From assembly GCA_026874595.1 (NCBI GenBank), contig CM049308.1:81270124-81334123 (forward strand): 64,000 bases of DNA. Reading direction: 5' to 3'. Source of the DNA: Sipunculus nudus (Eukaryota > Annelida > Sipuncula > Golfingiida > Sipunculidae). Of the stretch, positions 38,155 to 50,990 are shown piece by piece; the stretch's first letter is position 1, and the number at the start of each line of letters is the position of its first letter. Made by a program: the position numbers and the translations under genes. The notes under the pieces were generated by a model. It did no database searches. It was given only the letters and a program-made list of their open reading frames with translations, and was not told the origin of the DNA.

Positions 38155-39675
38155 TCTATTTTTAATTTTTATTTCAGTGTTTTAAACATATATTAATTTA
38201 AAAGTAAAATTCTCAACAGTTAGAGTACAGGGAGTTTTGGTTAAAATTTTTCTGTTCTGCAGGATTTTACTGTCTCTCCTTTCTGACTTATCTGTACCAG
38301 TACATAAAATATGAAAGTTCACAGATGAAGACATATTTACTGTGGTTATTTACAGAAATCAGTAGGGATTGGTTGTAAGTCAACAGGCATTTGTTTTCAT
38401 TAAATAAAAATATATATTCTGTTTTAAATTGTGCGTTTGACCTCAGATCCCATTCATAGAGCTCTATTTGTTCAGTGACCTGCATCTGTACAAGGTACCA
38501 GTCATGTATTTTAGTATGATTTATGGGTGCACTTGTAAAGATCTGTATCACAGATGTCCTGTTCACTGTGTACAGTTAGATGATAATAAGTACACATGAA
38601 CATGTCACATGTTTTTCATGAAAAAAAAATAAAATATGAATCAATACCTGTACTTGTTATAGTCATGAGCTAACAACAAAATTTTGCAGTAATTCTTTTA
38701 AATATTTATAATTGACATAGTATGATACTAAACTTGGTGTGAAATATGTGACTTAATATTAAAAGAGAGAAAAAATCATGGCATAATTGATATTTCATGA
38801 CTTTTTGGCCCCTTGATACTTTGTGGCTATTGTGTACAGAATATTGATATAGAATATCTAGATTATTCTGATCACATATTCAAATATAACATAGTGCCTG
38901 TAGGATATAAGAGTTATGAATCTAAAATCCCAAATAATGGTTGTTTTTGTGAAAGAGTTTATAAATCCATGTTTTGATACAAATTCATATCATAATCGTT
39001 TTAAGGGAAGTAAAGCTGATGCATAAACTTCAACTGATATGCATGTGTTTGTAGCCCTATGCATGTATGCATTACTAAGTGTCATTCTGTGTACAAATTG
39101 AAGATTCTCTCTCATGAAAATGGTCAGGTCTCTTTGGAAAACTACTAGGTAGATAAATATTCTCATGTCAACCAGCAAACTCATCGCAGACCCAGATCCT
39201 GATAAAAAAAAAATTCAAGAACTGACTTGATATTTATAAACTGCACCACAGATACTTCTGAATAGCTAAAAAAATATCTGCTAGATTGCCATGGGAATGC
39301 CATGAACTGACATGGATTGCACATATATGAATATTAAAAAAGGTCAAACCACATGTCCCTCAGGCTGATGATATCACTTTAAAACACTTCAGCTACAAAG
39401 TTTGCATTGGTGGAAAACAGAGATCCCTTATGTGACCGCATGTGCAATATAATTATATATACGGTAATCCTGATTTCCAGTTAACATTTAAAAATTAAAA
39501 TTGACTTGTACACACAATTCTTACATTCACAATAGACTTATTGAAGAAATTTCCAGTGAAGCATATCATGTTTGGTGGGTAACTTAAAAATTTGTTAAAA
39601 AAAAATTAAAACAAAAAGTTTCCCAGCTTTCTAAAATTAAAGATTGATTGATTCATATTTGATTTTGATACTCAG
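38155..39675. other. Intron before the HMG box, no feature seen
   Basis: AT-rich single-copy-looking sequence. Confidence 0.5.
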
Positions 39676-39771
39676 GTCTGATAGTGTGGAAGAAAAGGTT
39701 GATCTGAGACGCACATCGTGGATGAACGGTTTCATGATGTACAGTAGAATGCACCGCAGAGAGTTCATCCA
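39676..39771 (+). CDS. HMG-box exon 1 (N-terminal strand and helix 1)
   Basis: The acceptor is ttttgatactcag and the donor is ATCCA|gtaagt; it is phase 2 in and out. After an acidic lead (SDSVEEKVDLRR) comes TSWMNGFMMYSRMHRREFI, the HMG-box opening with the usual x-M-N-x-F-M pattern followed by a basic helix 1. The first position carries W where SOX and TCF proteins have P, so this is a divergent box rather than a SOX member. The domain continues directly in the next exon, with the intron inside the Gln codon after helix 1. Confidence 0.85.
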
Positions 39772-40774
39772 GTAAGTTTGTTTTGTTTAAAAAATTTGTG
39801 AAGATATTGCCAAAGGTACATGATCAGTCGTTAATATTACATGAGTTTGGTTTACTTTATGTTATATGAAATTTCACTTCACCTATGTTTAGACTTGTAG
39901 ATTATCAGTATTCTTCTATATCATGAAAAAAAAATCCCTTAAGACATATTTTTAGTCTGGTAAGTTTTCCTTATTATCGTTATTTTACTGGAACACAATA
40001 ATTTCTTGGAAACATTTAAGTAAAATGGCTCAGGGCATGGGCCATGCAGGAGTGGTTAGTATATGATCACAAAACACACTGTAATGTTTGTTATCATAAT
40101 ATACTGGGTCTACACAGGTGAGATCATCCAGAGACTTCCTTATCAGGTTTGATATACATATAAGGTATATATGCCAGGTATACATGAAGTATAAGGTAGT
40201 ATCAGATTATTTGCTATCATAAGCAGTGATTCACCAAAACAAAACTGAAATAATGAAAATCCCTTCTCATGGAAAACTGATGATCATGATGCATGACACA
40301 TTATTCCCCTCATGTCATCTTCAGTATTGACGGTTATAATAAGGAAATTGATCAAAATAGAATTTTTCAATCAGACTTATTCTTCCTCATCTGTGCCCTT
40401 TTTTCCTGATTTCCTTGACTGAAAAATCTGGGTTTCACCCTTCAGGTATTCATCCCTTAAATCAAATGCCATAGAGATACCTGATAATTGTATATACATA
40501 TCTCATGAACACCCTGTGGCTGTGACAATTTTAATAATGATTTTAAAAAAATATGGTGGAAATAAAATATAACTGTTTAGGAATCTTGTGAATAGACTCT
40601 TGTACATTCTCCCTAGAAAGCAGAATATTAAGATTTTCCCTGTATCAAGATTCCAGAAACGTCTCTATTCTCAGAGACCTTGATGTTAAAGCCTGAGTGG
40701 CTGTGCATATTACACATTTACCTTGCTTGTCTTAATTTCTGAAGGTGTAATAACTAATACTCCTGTATGTTTAG

Positions 40775-40864
40775 ATCTCATCCTGGTGTTCACACCTCCC
40801 AGATCAGTAAGAAGATGGGTCATGCCTGGAGGAAGCTGTCACCCACAGACCAGGAACCTTACAG
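40775..40864 (+). CDS. HMG-box exon 2 (helix 2 to start of helix 3)
   Basis: The acceptor is cctgtatgtttag and the donor is TACAG|gtaagt; it is phase 2 in and out. The CA left by the previous exon plus A gives Gln, and the frame reads SHPGVHTSQISKKMGHAWRK followed by LSPTDQEPY. This contains the helix 2 signature I-S-K-x-x-G-x-x-W-x-x-L-S and the conserved ...PY at the turn into helix 3, with the expected spacing from helix 1. The rest of helix 3 should start in the next exon with one base completing an AGN codon. No convincing candidate was found by eye in the remaining 23 kb. Confidence 0.85.
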
Positions 40865-43689
40865 GTAAGTTTATTAACAGGACACAGATGAAACATGACC
40901 CACGGTGGCTGGCTTTGACATTGTTTGACTTTAAATATAGCATTAGTTATAAACTGGAGTTTATAATTGTTATAATTACATTTATATATTTAATTTTATA
41001 CCATCATTATAACTATTTTCATTATTATTCTGATTATTATTATTATTAAGTTTATATAATTTACTGTATAATTTTTCACTACTTTTGCCTGAGTAGTTGC
41101 ACTTACCCTGTGCCAACTGTATCTCTGTCAAAGAAAAGCCATAAAATTTGCATTTATGTCTCAAATAGTGTTTTATCCATTGTAAACTTCCTTTATGCTG
41201 ACTTTAGATAAATACCCAGATAGCAGGGGACATCCTCTTAGTTATAGGACTAGAGATAGTCATGAATTAATTTTAATCACTTTAAATTATTGATCACTGG
41301 TGGAAGGATAAACAGAATTTTAAAAAATGAAACTCTCATTTAAAGTTTTCAAAAGTACTACTGGTAATAGATATTTTTGTAATTATGAAAGCTCTAATTA
41401 GAGTTTATTACTATTAAATAAATATATTTTGGAGTTATGAAATTACTGCAAATCATGAATAATATCATCCTTGTCAGGTCATGAGTGCTGCACCTACAAA
41501 CCAAAAATATTTATTTATAAAAATAATTGGAAAAAGTCTTTAACACTATACTGTGAACAGACATGTCCCATCACCGCCTGGTACTCAGTGATGAAAAAAA
41601 AAATAAACATGTCATGTAAACAGCACTGACACACTGACTGAACAGTTCATGAGATCAGCCCACCAGGAAATGAGTAAGGACCCCAAAAGGGTAATCTATG
41701 CTGTAATCTCTGATGCTGCAATTCTCCTATTAACACAAATTGAAAGTGTGATTATTCAGTGATAAACAGCGGAACTGAATAGGTGACAGATTTTGGCAAT
41801 GTATTGATAAATGCAAATAATAATATTGCTTATGCACTGTCTCACAAATGTATGATGATTTAAGTAGATGAGGTTACTTAGTGTATCGTTGTATGAAATC
41901 AGGCCACAGGCAGGATGTTAAGCATATCAGGGTATTGTTCAAGCAAATATTAAAACTGCACAAACTTCGAATCAAGCGTTCCTGTCATCATAAAATGTGC
42001 CCATAGTCCCCAAGCAACTATATGAAGATATTAGAGCCAAGAAACCAGGCTCATCTAAGACCGAGGCCTTTCAATTTTAATGTTGACCCATTACCAGTCG
42101 ATCTCAAGTCTGTATATAGCTTTTCTGTATAATATGAATATTTTGAATTTAAATAAGACAGAATCTGTATAATAATTACAGAAACATAACAGAATAATTG
42201 CAAACTCATACAAGAGCCAATTATAATTAATATGGCAAATAGCCTTGATATGAGTGATTGATGTAATTTAGTTATTTACTCATGGACATGTAAGTGATGC
42301 TTTTCAGTCTGTATTTAAACTTTAGAAGTGCAAAAATCCGGAATCACAACTGCACATTCGCCTTGTAAATGAACAGAGTGGTCAACTGTACATTAGAATA
42401 TACCCTGAAGCATATTGATGCAATATCAATACAATTCATGCATTTCACATCTCATGGATTGCTTAAATCCTATTGTCAGCTTGATATAATATAAACCTCA
42501 GTAAATAACCTGTAATGTGTGTACAATTACTATATATAACAGCTCAGGTAGTGCTGAAATCCTCTTTTCATTTCTCAGTAATTGTTTGGAAAAAACTAGT
42601 CCCCTGCTATGGTATGTGCATTCACAGGGGCTTCTGTGATAGTAATATGGTCATTGAGAATAATAATATTCACCAAACAAGCTCCTATGCTACGGATTAC
42701 TCATATGACTATGTATTGAGGGCTTTCTTTAGCTGCTGGAGGTATGTATTTACCGTTAAGTAGGGTGTGGTACATTTTTCGTAGCAACAGCTGGGAGAAC
42801 TATTAACACACCTTGAGGTTGTTTTCCTTCCAGGTGTACCTGATATACAAAGCACATATAAATCACTGCCTTTTGTATGAGGGGACAGGTTAGTTTACAC
42901 AGGTATAACACCACCACAGGGGTGGAAACCTCTGACAACACGTTTACAGGTCTGTATAAATGTTCTACAGGCAATCACATTTGGAAACTATTGGCTCATG
43001 TCTATATCTACTGCAGAAAACTGTTGCCAGCACAAGAATTAAAATTTATTCTGTCCAGTCAATTTTGGTTGTAACAGTTAAGTGGAGCACAGATACAACA
43101 GGATGCAAAAAAAAACAATATATCGGTTTCATCAGATGCCCCTGTATTGATATGCTGATGATATATAATATGCATATAATTTGATGCCTAATTATAGAAT
43201 GTAAAGTTAAATGCTACATTTAACAATATATGGAGTTTCTCATCGCCCATCGTAGGTGAAATTTCATTGGTGCTGGACAAGAAACAAGGCAGCTCATTTA
43301 TTAAAATAAAACTCTCTAAAATATAGATCTCAGTTTAAAATAGAATATTATGCTTATATATAAATGCAAAATTTGGAATCTGATTTAAGATGAAATAAAA
43401 ATTTGTTGATATTTCAATGAAGATGAAAGAAAATGTGCTGATAATCAGAAATTTGTATCATATCACAAGAAATATCATGATGTGTATCATAAAATTATGT
43501 ATGATATTGTTTCAGTCCTTTTGTCAGTATCTTTCGAAATTTTTGGGTCCATAGGTATTGGGCTGTGTTCATGACCTTTCTTTAGTCTATCTTGTACCAT
43601 TTTGAGCAAAAGTAAAAACTAAAAAAAATCATAATTCTCATGAATTGGAGCAGTTCTCTCGCACAGCATAGACAGGATAACTTAAAAGC
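40865..43689. other. Downstream of the HMG exons, no firm feature
   Basis: This should include or be followed by the exon for HMG helix 3. Two weak candidates (after cacag at 41909 and after cttttcag at 42307) open in the right phase, but neither resembles the helix. It is otherwise AT-rich. Confidence 0.4.
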
Positions 43690-44450
43690 CTAATTTGAAA
43701 TGAATGGGCCTGAACCCTTAGTCTCTTTTAACAAATTTTTATTTAACAATAAATTTACATATTTATTCAGGTCTGTTCAAAGCTCTGTTATAACATACAT
43801 AAATTCATCATTAACCACCTCTTTAATTTCCCACGATACACATCTCCAAACAATGCAAAACAATATAAAAATATACCACATTATCATGTCTATAATTCCA
43901 TTTCATTATGAAAATTGGGAGTAGACCCTTTTTCTATTAAATTAAACACATTCCCCTTATTTTTGCAATGATATATTCTTTTTTGTATCAATGTTAAAGT
44001 GATCAAATTTCACCACTTTAGTTGACACCACTTTTCTAAAGATATCCAAAATGTTTTTATTTTGTTACATTCCAAGAAGATTAGGTGTATCCTCAGTAGC
44101 AAATTCACAAAATGAACATTTATATCTTCTTTTAGCTTCCATTTTTCCAACCAGTAATAAGGGACAAGAATATTCTGAAAAAAAGTCTTATTTGAAAATT
44201 CTGAGTTTTCTCATCTGTAAATACCTGTTTTGGTATTAAGTATACAGATGACCAGTCACAATTGTGATCTATATTCAAATATTTGTTAATCCATGGTGAC
44301 TTTAAAGCAAAGCCTACAATTTCATATTTAATGCATCTGTATATCTGCTGTGAAGTGTCTCTGTTTAATATATTAAGTATATCATCGTTACTTTCTTTGA
44401 CCCTCAACCCCCATCATAATATAGTATTATAATCTTTTAAAATGTTGATC
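43690..44450 (-). pseudogene. Decayed LINE reverse transcriptase, C-terminal region
   Basis: Read on the minus strand, the sequence gives WINKYLNIDHNCDWSSVYLI, then FTDEKTQNFQIRLFFRIF, then after a stop YKCSFCEFATEDTPN. With a one-base shift this continues LFLECNKIKTFWISLEKW. This is the order found at the end of many non-LTR retrotransposon proteins: the thumb-like segment, then a CxxC...C zinc knuckle followed by FW. The knuckle cysteines map to about 44116-44118, 44107-44109 and 44067-44069; the usual His is replaced by Asn. At least one stop and one frameshift show that it is dead. The upstream reverse transcriptase domain is not recognisable. Confidence 0.6.
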
Positions 44451-45985
44451 AAATTTAAAGTTTTAACTCGTTCAACACATAATATGACAAAGAAATTAGA
44501 ATTTATGTTGTTTCCTCCAGTGACAAGAGTTTTCAATAAAATATTACAATTTATTCATAAATTGACAAGTTTCAACAAGGATATGTCATTGGAAATTTAA
44601 CATCAGAATGAGGAGAAAATATATAACCGAATATACATGACTTCTTATTGTCACCTATTGGTTCATATGCTTTATTTTACTTTTGAATATTCTTTTGAAA
44701 GACTCAAGTTTCACTCTAATATTGAAACTTTTTATGGCAGACCCAGAGGAGGCAAGTCCTGAGCCTTTCTACATAGGTGATTCAGGCTGACTCTGGCTTA
44801 AGGCTGCCAAAATGAGACCTATATGGGAGGGCACCTTTGATTGACTGGTTGTAGTGGAATCTAAGGTCATATAATTATTGGTCATCTAAGCCCAGAATTC
44901 AGACTATGAATTATAAAGTTGCGTGGACTCTGACCTAGAGTGTGGTGATCTGGATTCAGTCTTGGCCTCAGAGGATAGTGACTCCATTCAGACTCTGACC
45001 CTTAAGTGGCATGGACTCTGACCTAGGTAACCTGGACTCAGTCTTGGCCTTGGAAATTAGTGATTCCCTCTTGATCTCAAGGGACTCTGTCTGGGACTGC
45101 CACTTATAATTTATTTGTGTTTAGGCCTAGATAAAATTCTGGTCCAGTTTAAAACTGGCCTAGTCCAATGTAATTTTTTTTTATCTGGGCAGATCCAGAT
45201 TACAATCACAATCTGCGGGACCATCCAAATTTTAAATTGGACCTGCAGTTATTAAATTTTTGACCTTGGCTGGACCACATTACAAATGCAATGTGGTCCA
45301 GCTCAGATTTAAAATTGGGCCAGCTCAGATTAGTAATAGAATCTTAATCTACCCATGAATGGCTGAGTTATATAGTTATATATTATCTTGACTTCTATCA
45401 TAGTCTGAATCTATTCCAAAAACCATTCATTACATCATAAACACTTGCAGCAGAAAAAAGGATATTGACAAAAAAATTTTATAATATGGGAAGCTGTATC
45501 AAGAAGTTAAAAGAGATAATTAGTTAATTACTCAGTTAATATCACAAAAACCGTCATAATTGTGTTATCATTGATTTATCAGTTTTTTAAGCCCAGACAG
45601 TTACAACCACTATACTATAAAACTAAACCAAAAATCTTAAGCAAAACCTTTACAATATCATTATCAGAAGATCATTTTTCAACACATATACAGGAAAGAT
45701 AGACTATAGATGGCGTATGGATTCATTCAAATTCCAAAGCTTAGAAAAGCAATATTTGTCATCATAATATTAGCTCAGCATGCACATTCTACTTTAGACC
45801 ACCAAGGCTGAGTTAATAGTCTGCTGTAGTGATGGTGTCAGTCTCATCCAACTAAAGAAAATTATTAATTTTCTGTATTTTAACTAAATAAATTGTTTCA
45901 GAAAATCTGTTCAAAATACATGAATAGAAGCAAAAGATAAAAAACATACACATTTTAGAACATATTACTTGTTTACACCTTAATT
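44451..45985. other. Intron or intergenic, small repeats only
   Basis: A degenerate repeat of gactctgacctag and cagtcttggcct occupies about 44930-45060. A 13-bp perfect hairpin lies at 45269-45302. Nothing else is recognised. Confidence 0.45.
45269..45302. repeat. Perfect 13-bp hairpin
   Basis: GCTGGACCACATT, an 8-base loop, then AATGTGGTCCAGC. It lies in a region of ctggacc/ggtccag and agctcagatt repeats. Confidence 0.8.
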
Positions 45986-47154
45986 GTATCCGCCAAAACA
46001 AAGTTTTGCAGATACTATTTTTGACCGGGTTCCGCCGCCACCACTGCCGCGTTCGTTTCCGGAATAGAACTCTGAGACCACTGGACAGATTTTTCCAAAA
46101 CTTGACACGATTGTCGGGTCACATGAGAACTGGTGCCAAAATATTTTGTGGTGACCTCTGACCTTTCCTCTCTCCTGTGCGTCCCTCTGTGCGAATGTTT
46201 CGACATATTAACCCACATATATCGGGAACCATTTGACCAATCAGGAAAAAAATTTTGCACAAATGTAGCCCTTGGATAGCTTTATAACATACATAAAAAA
46301 ATGGTGGCGCCACCTGCAAACATTTTTGCACAGCGTCCATCTGTTCATCTGCCATGGGAAAAAATCACTCATATTTCTGCATTGGTTGGACTTATCCTCC
46401 TGAAATTTTACATGTGTATACATCCTGGACAGCTTTCTTGATTTTATGGCAGGTGGCACCACCTACATTCACGTTTATGCTGCAGACATCCAAGCTCATA
46501 ACTCCGGAACAGTTTAACAGATTGGGCCAAAATTTTGCATGTGTATAGATCGCACATAGCTCTTTATCATAGGCAAAACTGGTGGCGCCACCTGCAACCA
46601 TTTTTGCTCAGCGTCCGTCTGTTTGTCTGCTGGGGGATAAAATCACTCATATCTTTGCAGTGGTTTGACTAACCTGCCTATAATTTTGCAAATTTATACA
46701 TCTTGGATAGCTTTTTGGATTTGTGGCAGGTGACGCCACCTTCATTCACATTTACGCTCCAGACATCCAAGCTCAAATCTCAGGAACCGTTTGATCGATT
46801 GGGCCAAAATTTTGCATGTGTATAGATCTCACATAGGTTTTTATCAAACGCAAAACTGGTGGCGCCACCTGCAACCGTTTTTGCACGTTGTTCATCTGTT
46901 TGTCTGCTGTGGAATAAAATCACTCATATCTCAGCAGTGGTTTGAATTTTTGCTTATGTATACAACTTTGCAGCTTTCTGGATTTTGTGGTAGGTGACTC
47001 AACCTACATACACATTTTGGCTGCAGACATCCATGCTAATATGCAACACACCTCACTCTATTTCCCCTTGCCACTCAATCCATGCCTCACTTCACTTGTC
47101 CCACTCTGATTTTGGCAGATACACGTAGTCGCTTGTCGACTACCCGTATTCTAG
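45984..47154 (+). mobile_element. Element B4, complete ends
   Basis: The 5' hairpin GTATCCGCCAAAAC-aaa-GTTTTGCAGATAC follows taatt. The 3' hairpin is GTAGTCG-cttgt-CGACTAC (47125-47143), then TATTCTAG. There are about four internal units with ggtggcgccacctg. Confidence 0.75.
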
Positions 47155-48468
47155 TTTGTTAAAAGTGGAATGTCTGAACACTTAATGACTGAAAAATGTT
47201 CATTTGAAAAATTTAAAAATCAACATTTTGTAATCTATATAAAATTAACAAGTTACAGTAAATCTTATAAACATGTACCATAATGTAGTGAACATACTTA
47301 GTTTTTGGATTATGTTAATGTCAAACCGAGTCATTCTAAGCATGGTTCATGAAGTATATTTACCTTGGTCATCTATCAGCACAGTCTATAGTCGACCAAA
47401 CCGGATGGGTTTCTTCAAATTATGGCACCAGAATGCAATCTCACCTTAACTATTAACCAGTCACTGAATTGTCTACACAAAGTTACACTGAATACAAAGG
47501 TTTTATAACTAATTTATGTTAGAATATCAAGAACAATGAAAAGATTTTGATTTTAACCATTTTTATGTGATTTATACTACATTAAAAACATAATAAAAAA
47601 ATAAATAATGAAAATCCACGTGTATTACATTAATCACATATAAAGTTTGAAGACTGCATTTTGCAAAAGTCACTTAACTTCTATAAATTTAGAAACCTTG
47701 TTATTACTGTAGTGTTAGGTTAATTTTTAAAGGCTGTTTCCTGTTTGCAATATACAGAGGGTATATATATAACAGTTGCAGTACTTAATATCATAAAACT
47801 TAAAACTGTAGGTTTAATGTTAGTCACTCTATCATTCACAATCATATAAGAATAAGCCCAGTCAAGGAGTAGATAAGTATACTAAGGATTCTTTTCTGGG
47901 CTGGCCCAGTATGAAATCTAATTAGACTAGAATTCAATCCAGAATTCTCCAGCATGGGATTTTAATCTGGGCCTTGATGTATATATAACGGCTGAAGGGT
48001 TGGTCAAATAGGACTGAAAAAAAAACCTTGAAAATCCTTGTATACTCCTCACAAAACATTTGAAAGACCTTTGAAATTAAATAAAAAATAAATAGTTATA
48101 TTTGTTACTGGTCTAGTACACGACACATAACCAGGATACTGTATCATAGAGTATGTGTTACCATCATTTATCTGGATCAGCAGATTTGTATTTACCAAGG
48201 GATCTTTAACTTCCTGGTGCATGATATGCCTGCTGCTGATTGGTCACCACTTAACCAGACATCTTGAGTAAATAAAAAACATGTGCCCTGCTTTTCAGCT
48301 GGCAAGTGGGAAACAAGAAAGTGCTCAGCAGTTCACTTGAGATTAAAGTCCATCAGTAAAGTATGATGCCTGTATTGTTACCACTGTAGATACAAACTTC
48401 TAATTTAGTAACCAGATACCCTTTGGAAAGATAGAACATTTCTAAACTCATGTCCCTATAAATTTAAT
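47155..48468. other. No feature seen
   Basis: AT-rich, no family member. A strong-looking acceptor near 48297 opens a short frame that does not resemble HMG helix 3. Confidence 0.4.
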
Positions 48469-49930
48469 TGTATCCGCCAAAACGAAGTTTTGCGGATACT
48501 ATGTTTTTGACCGGGTTCCGCCGCCGCCGCGTTCGTTTCCGGAGAACTCCTCTGAGACTGCTGGACAGATTTTTCCGAAACTTACACAAATTATCGGGTC
48601 ACATGTGAACTGGTGCCTAACCAAGTGACCTTGACCTCTGACCTTTCGTCTCTGCCCAGCGTCCGTTTGTGCGTCTGTTTCCACACATAAACCCATATAT
48701 CTCGGGAACCGTTTGACCGATCCGGAAAAATTTTTTACACAAATGTAGCCCTGGGATAGCTTTATAACATACACAACAAAAGGTGGCGCCACCTGCAACC
48801 ATGTTTGCACAGTGTCCATCTGTTCATCTGTATGGGGTTAAAATCACTCATATCTCTGCAGTGGTTTGACTAATTCACCTAAAATTCAGCATGCGTATAC
48901 ATCCTAGATAGCTTTCTCGATTTTATGACAGGTGGCGCCACCTACATTCACGTTAACGCTCCACACATAAACACATATATCTCGGGAACCGTTTGACCGA
49001 TCCGGAAAAAAATTTTACACAAATGTAGCCCTGGGATAGCTTTATAACATACACAACAAAAGGTGGCGCCACCTGCAACCATGTTTGCACAGTGTCCATT
49101 TGTTCATCTGCCTGGGGTTAAAATCACTCATATCTCTGCAGTGGTTTGACTAATTCACCTAAAAATCGGCATGCATATACATCCTAGATAGCTTTCTTGA
49201 TTTAATGACAGGTGGCGCCACCTACATTCACGTTAACACTCCACACATAAACCCATATATCTCGGGAACCGTTTGACCGATCTGGAAAAAAAATTTACAC
49301 AAATGTAGCCCTGGGATAGCTGTATAACATACACAACAAAAGGTGGCGCCACCTGCAACCATGTTTGCACAGTGTCCATTTGTTCATCTGCCTGGGGTTA
49401 AAATCACTCACATCTCTGCAGTGGTTTGACTAATTCACCTAAAATTCGGCATGCGTATACATCCTAGATTGCTTTCTTGATTTTCTGACAGGTGGCGCCA
49501 CCTACATTCATGTTAACACTGCAGACATCCAAGCTCATATCTCGGGAACCGTTTGACCAATCAGGAAAAAGAATTTACACAAATGTAGCCCTTGGATAGC
49601 TTTATAACAAGAACAAAAATGGTGGCGCCACCTGCAGCCATTTTTGCACAGCGTCCATCTGTTTGTCTGCTGTGGGATAAAATCACTCATATCTCTGCAG
49701 TGGTTTGACTTTGCCACATGAAATTTTGCATGTGTATATATCTTGGATAGTTTCTCATTCAAATAACAGGTGGCGCCACCTACAATCATGTTTATGTGGC
49801 AGAGATCCATTCTAATATTTAACACATGTAACTCTATATCCCCTTGCCACCCAATCCATGCCTCACTTCACCAGTCCTTCTCTGATTTTGGCAGATACAC
49901 GTAGTCGCTTGTCGACTACCCGTATTCTAG
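48468..49930 (+). mobile_element. Element B5, complete ends, with 280-bp tandem units
   Basis: The 5' hairpin is GTATCCGCCAAAAC-gaa-GTTTTGCGGATAC and the 3' hairpin is GTAGTCGCTTGTCGACTAC (49901-49919), then TATTCTAG. Units beginning ccacacataaacccatatat recur at 48681, 48961 and 49241, exactly 280 apart. Confidence 0.78.
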
Positions 49931-50569
49931 TTCTCTTAGTTTTGGGTAAGAAAATAATCAATTAATCCTGCCTATGGTCCAAAATTTCATTCTAAGGTCA
50001 CTATAATGTTGATTTGTTGAAGGTACCATTGAAAGAGGAAGTGTATGGGTAATGTCTCCAGTCAAACCAGTAGTCCCTAGAATGTCCCACTTGAACTTTC
50101 AGTGAAGTCATTTATATAACTAAGTAACAAAAAGTGGAGACGTATCTAATAAAGGACAACACATCTTTTGAAAAGGCTTAAGTTCACCTATGGTACTTGG
50201 CTATCATTTGTTCATGTGTTTGAGTTTAAACTAGATTGAAAGGTCATAATTTAAAAAATATATTCTCTTTTTCCTTTTAATTTATATTTTGTGTTGTATA
50301 AATTGAAACTGAAACAGCAATTTAATCTTAAGAGTACTAAGTGAGAGCTGATTGTAAAAGAACTGAATGAGAGCTAATCTTTAGAGAAATAAATGAGAGC
50401 TAATTTGAAGAGGACTAAATGAGAGCTAGTTTTAAGAGGACTAATTGAGAGCTAGTCTTAAAAAGGGCTAAATGAGAGCTAGTCCCAAGAGGATTATGTG
50501 AGAACTAGTCTTAATTAATAATATATAAGAGGCCAAATAAGAACAAGTCTTGCGTAATACCACTGTTTC
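49931..50569. other. Short dispersed direct repeats
   Basis: Between about 50337 and 50520 the phrase aatgagagctagt and variants repeat about every 32 bases, some seven times, forming a degenerate minisatellite. Nothing coding is seen. Confidence 0.55.
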
Positions 50570-50990
50570 TTAGCTCAGCTGACTGAAAGTCTTCTGAGCT
50601 ATAGCCATTATTCTTTGTCCATTGTCTGTCCATCCGTCCGTCAATCTGTCTGTCTGTCTGTTAACAGGGCACAAATCATTACTGCTAGACCTAGAAACTT
50701 CTAACTGAAAACCCATGGAGGTCCATTAAAAATCTCTTTGGAAACCTGAAACTAGGTCACCAATATCCTCTAAGCTTTAAAGCTTGAAAGTACCCCCCTC
50801 CCCCCCCCCCCCCCCCCCATGTATAATAAAAACTTTGATACAAAAGCTCCAGTATGTGAATAACTTATGCATTGATTGCCATGATTCTTTCCATGTATAA
50901 TGATCATTGAGTTTTTCATCATTTTCTAAAGAATGGTGGCGCCACCTGAATTTTTTTCTAATTTTTAAGCATTTTTTTAAAGCATTCATA
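50570..50990 (+). mobile_element. Element A3 (5' part)
   Basis: It has the 5' hairpin AGCTCAGCTGAC-tgaaa-GTCTTCTGAGCT and one A monomer with ggtggcgccacctgaa, plus a C-run at about 50799-50818. It breaks into D3 without a 3' end. Confidence 0.6.

Larger units (their letters stand above)
8130..40864 (+). other. MEIOSIN: Gene locus: bHLH plus HMG-box protein, MEIOSIN/BHMG1-like (partial)
   Basis: Exons on the plus strand join in consistent phase into one frame of about 550 codons. The order seen is: second helix of a bHLH domain, a long acidic and serine-rich linker, then most of an HMG box. The co-occurrence of a bHLH and an HMG box in one protein is known from MEIOSIN (BHMG1), a nuclear DNA-binding factor that with STRA8 switches on meiotic genes. 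The assignment rests on domain order and motif appearance only, with no alignment. Helix 1 and the basic region must lie in an exon upstream, probably outside the window. The third HMG helix and the stop codon are not found downstream. An intron of more than 20 kb separates the N-terminal from the HMG-coding exons and is packed with repeats. A divergent bHLH or HMG factor of another family remains possible. Confidence 0.6.

Noticed and set aside
41910-42005. Possible helix 3 exon of the HMG box (basic open frame after cacag)
   Set aside because: The phase fits, but the acceptor has no pyrimidine tract and the sequence does not show the helix 3 pattern.
48298-48357. Possible downstream exon after gcccctgcttttcag-like acceptor
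   Set aside because: The acceptor is strong and the phase fits, but the short frame (SWQVGNKKVLSS...) does not resemble an HMG helix and stops within 20 codons.
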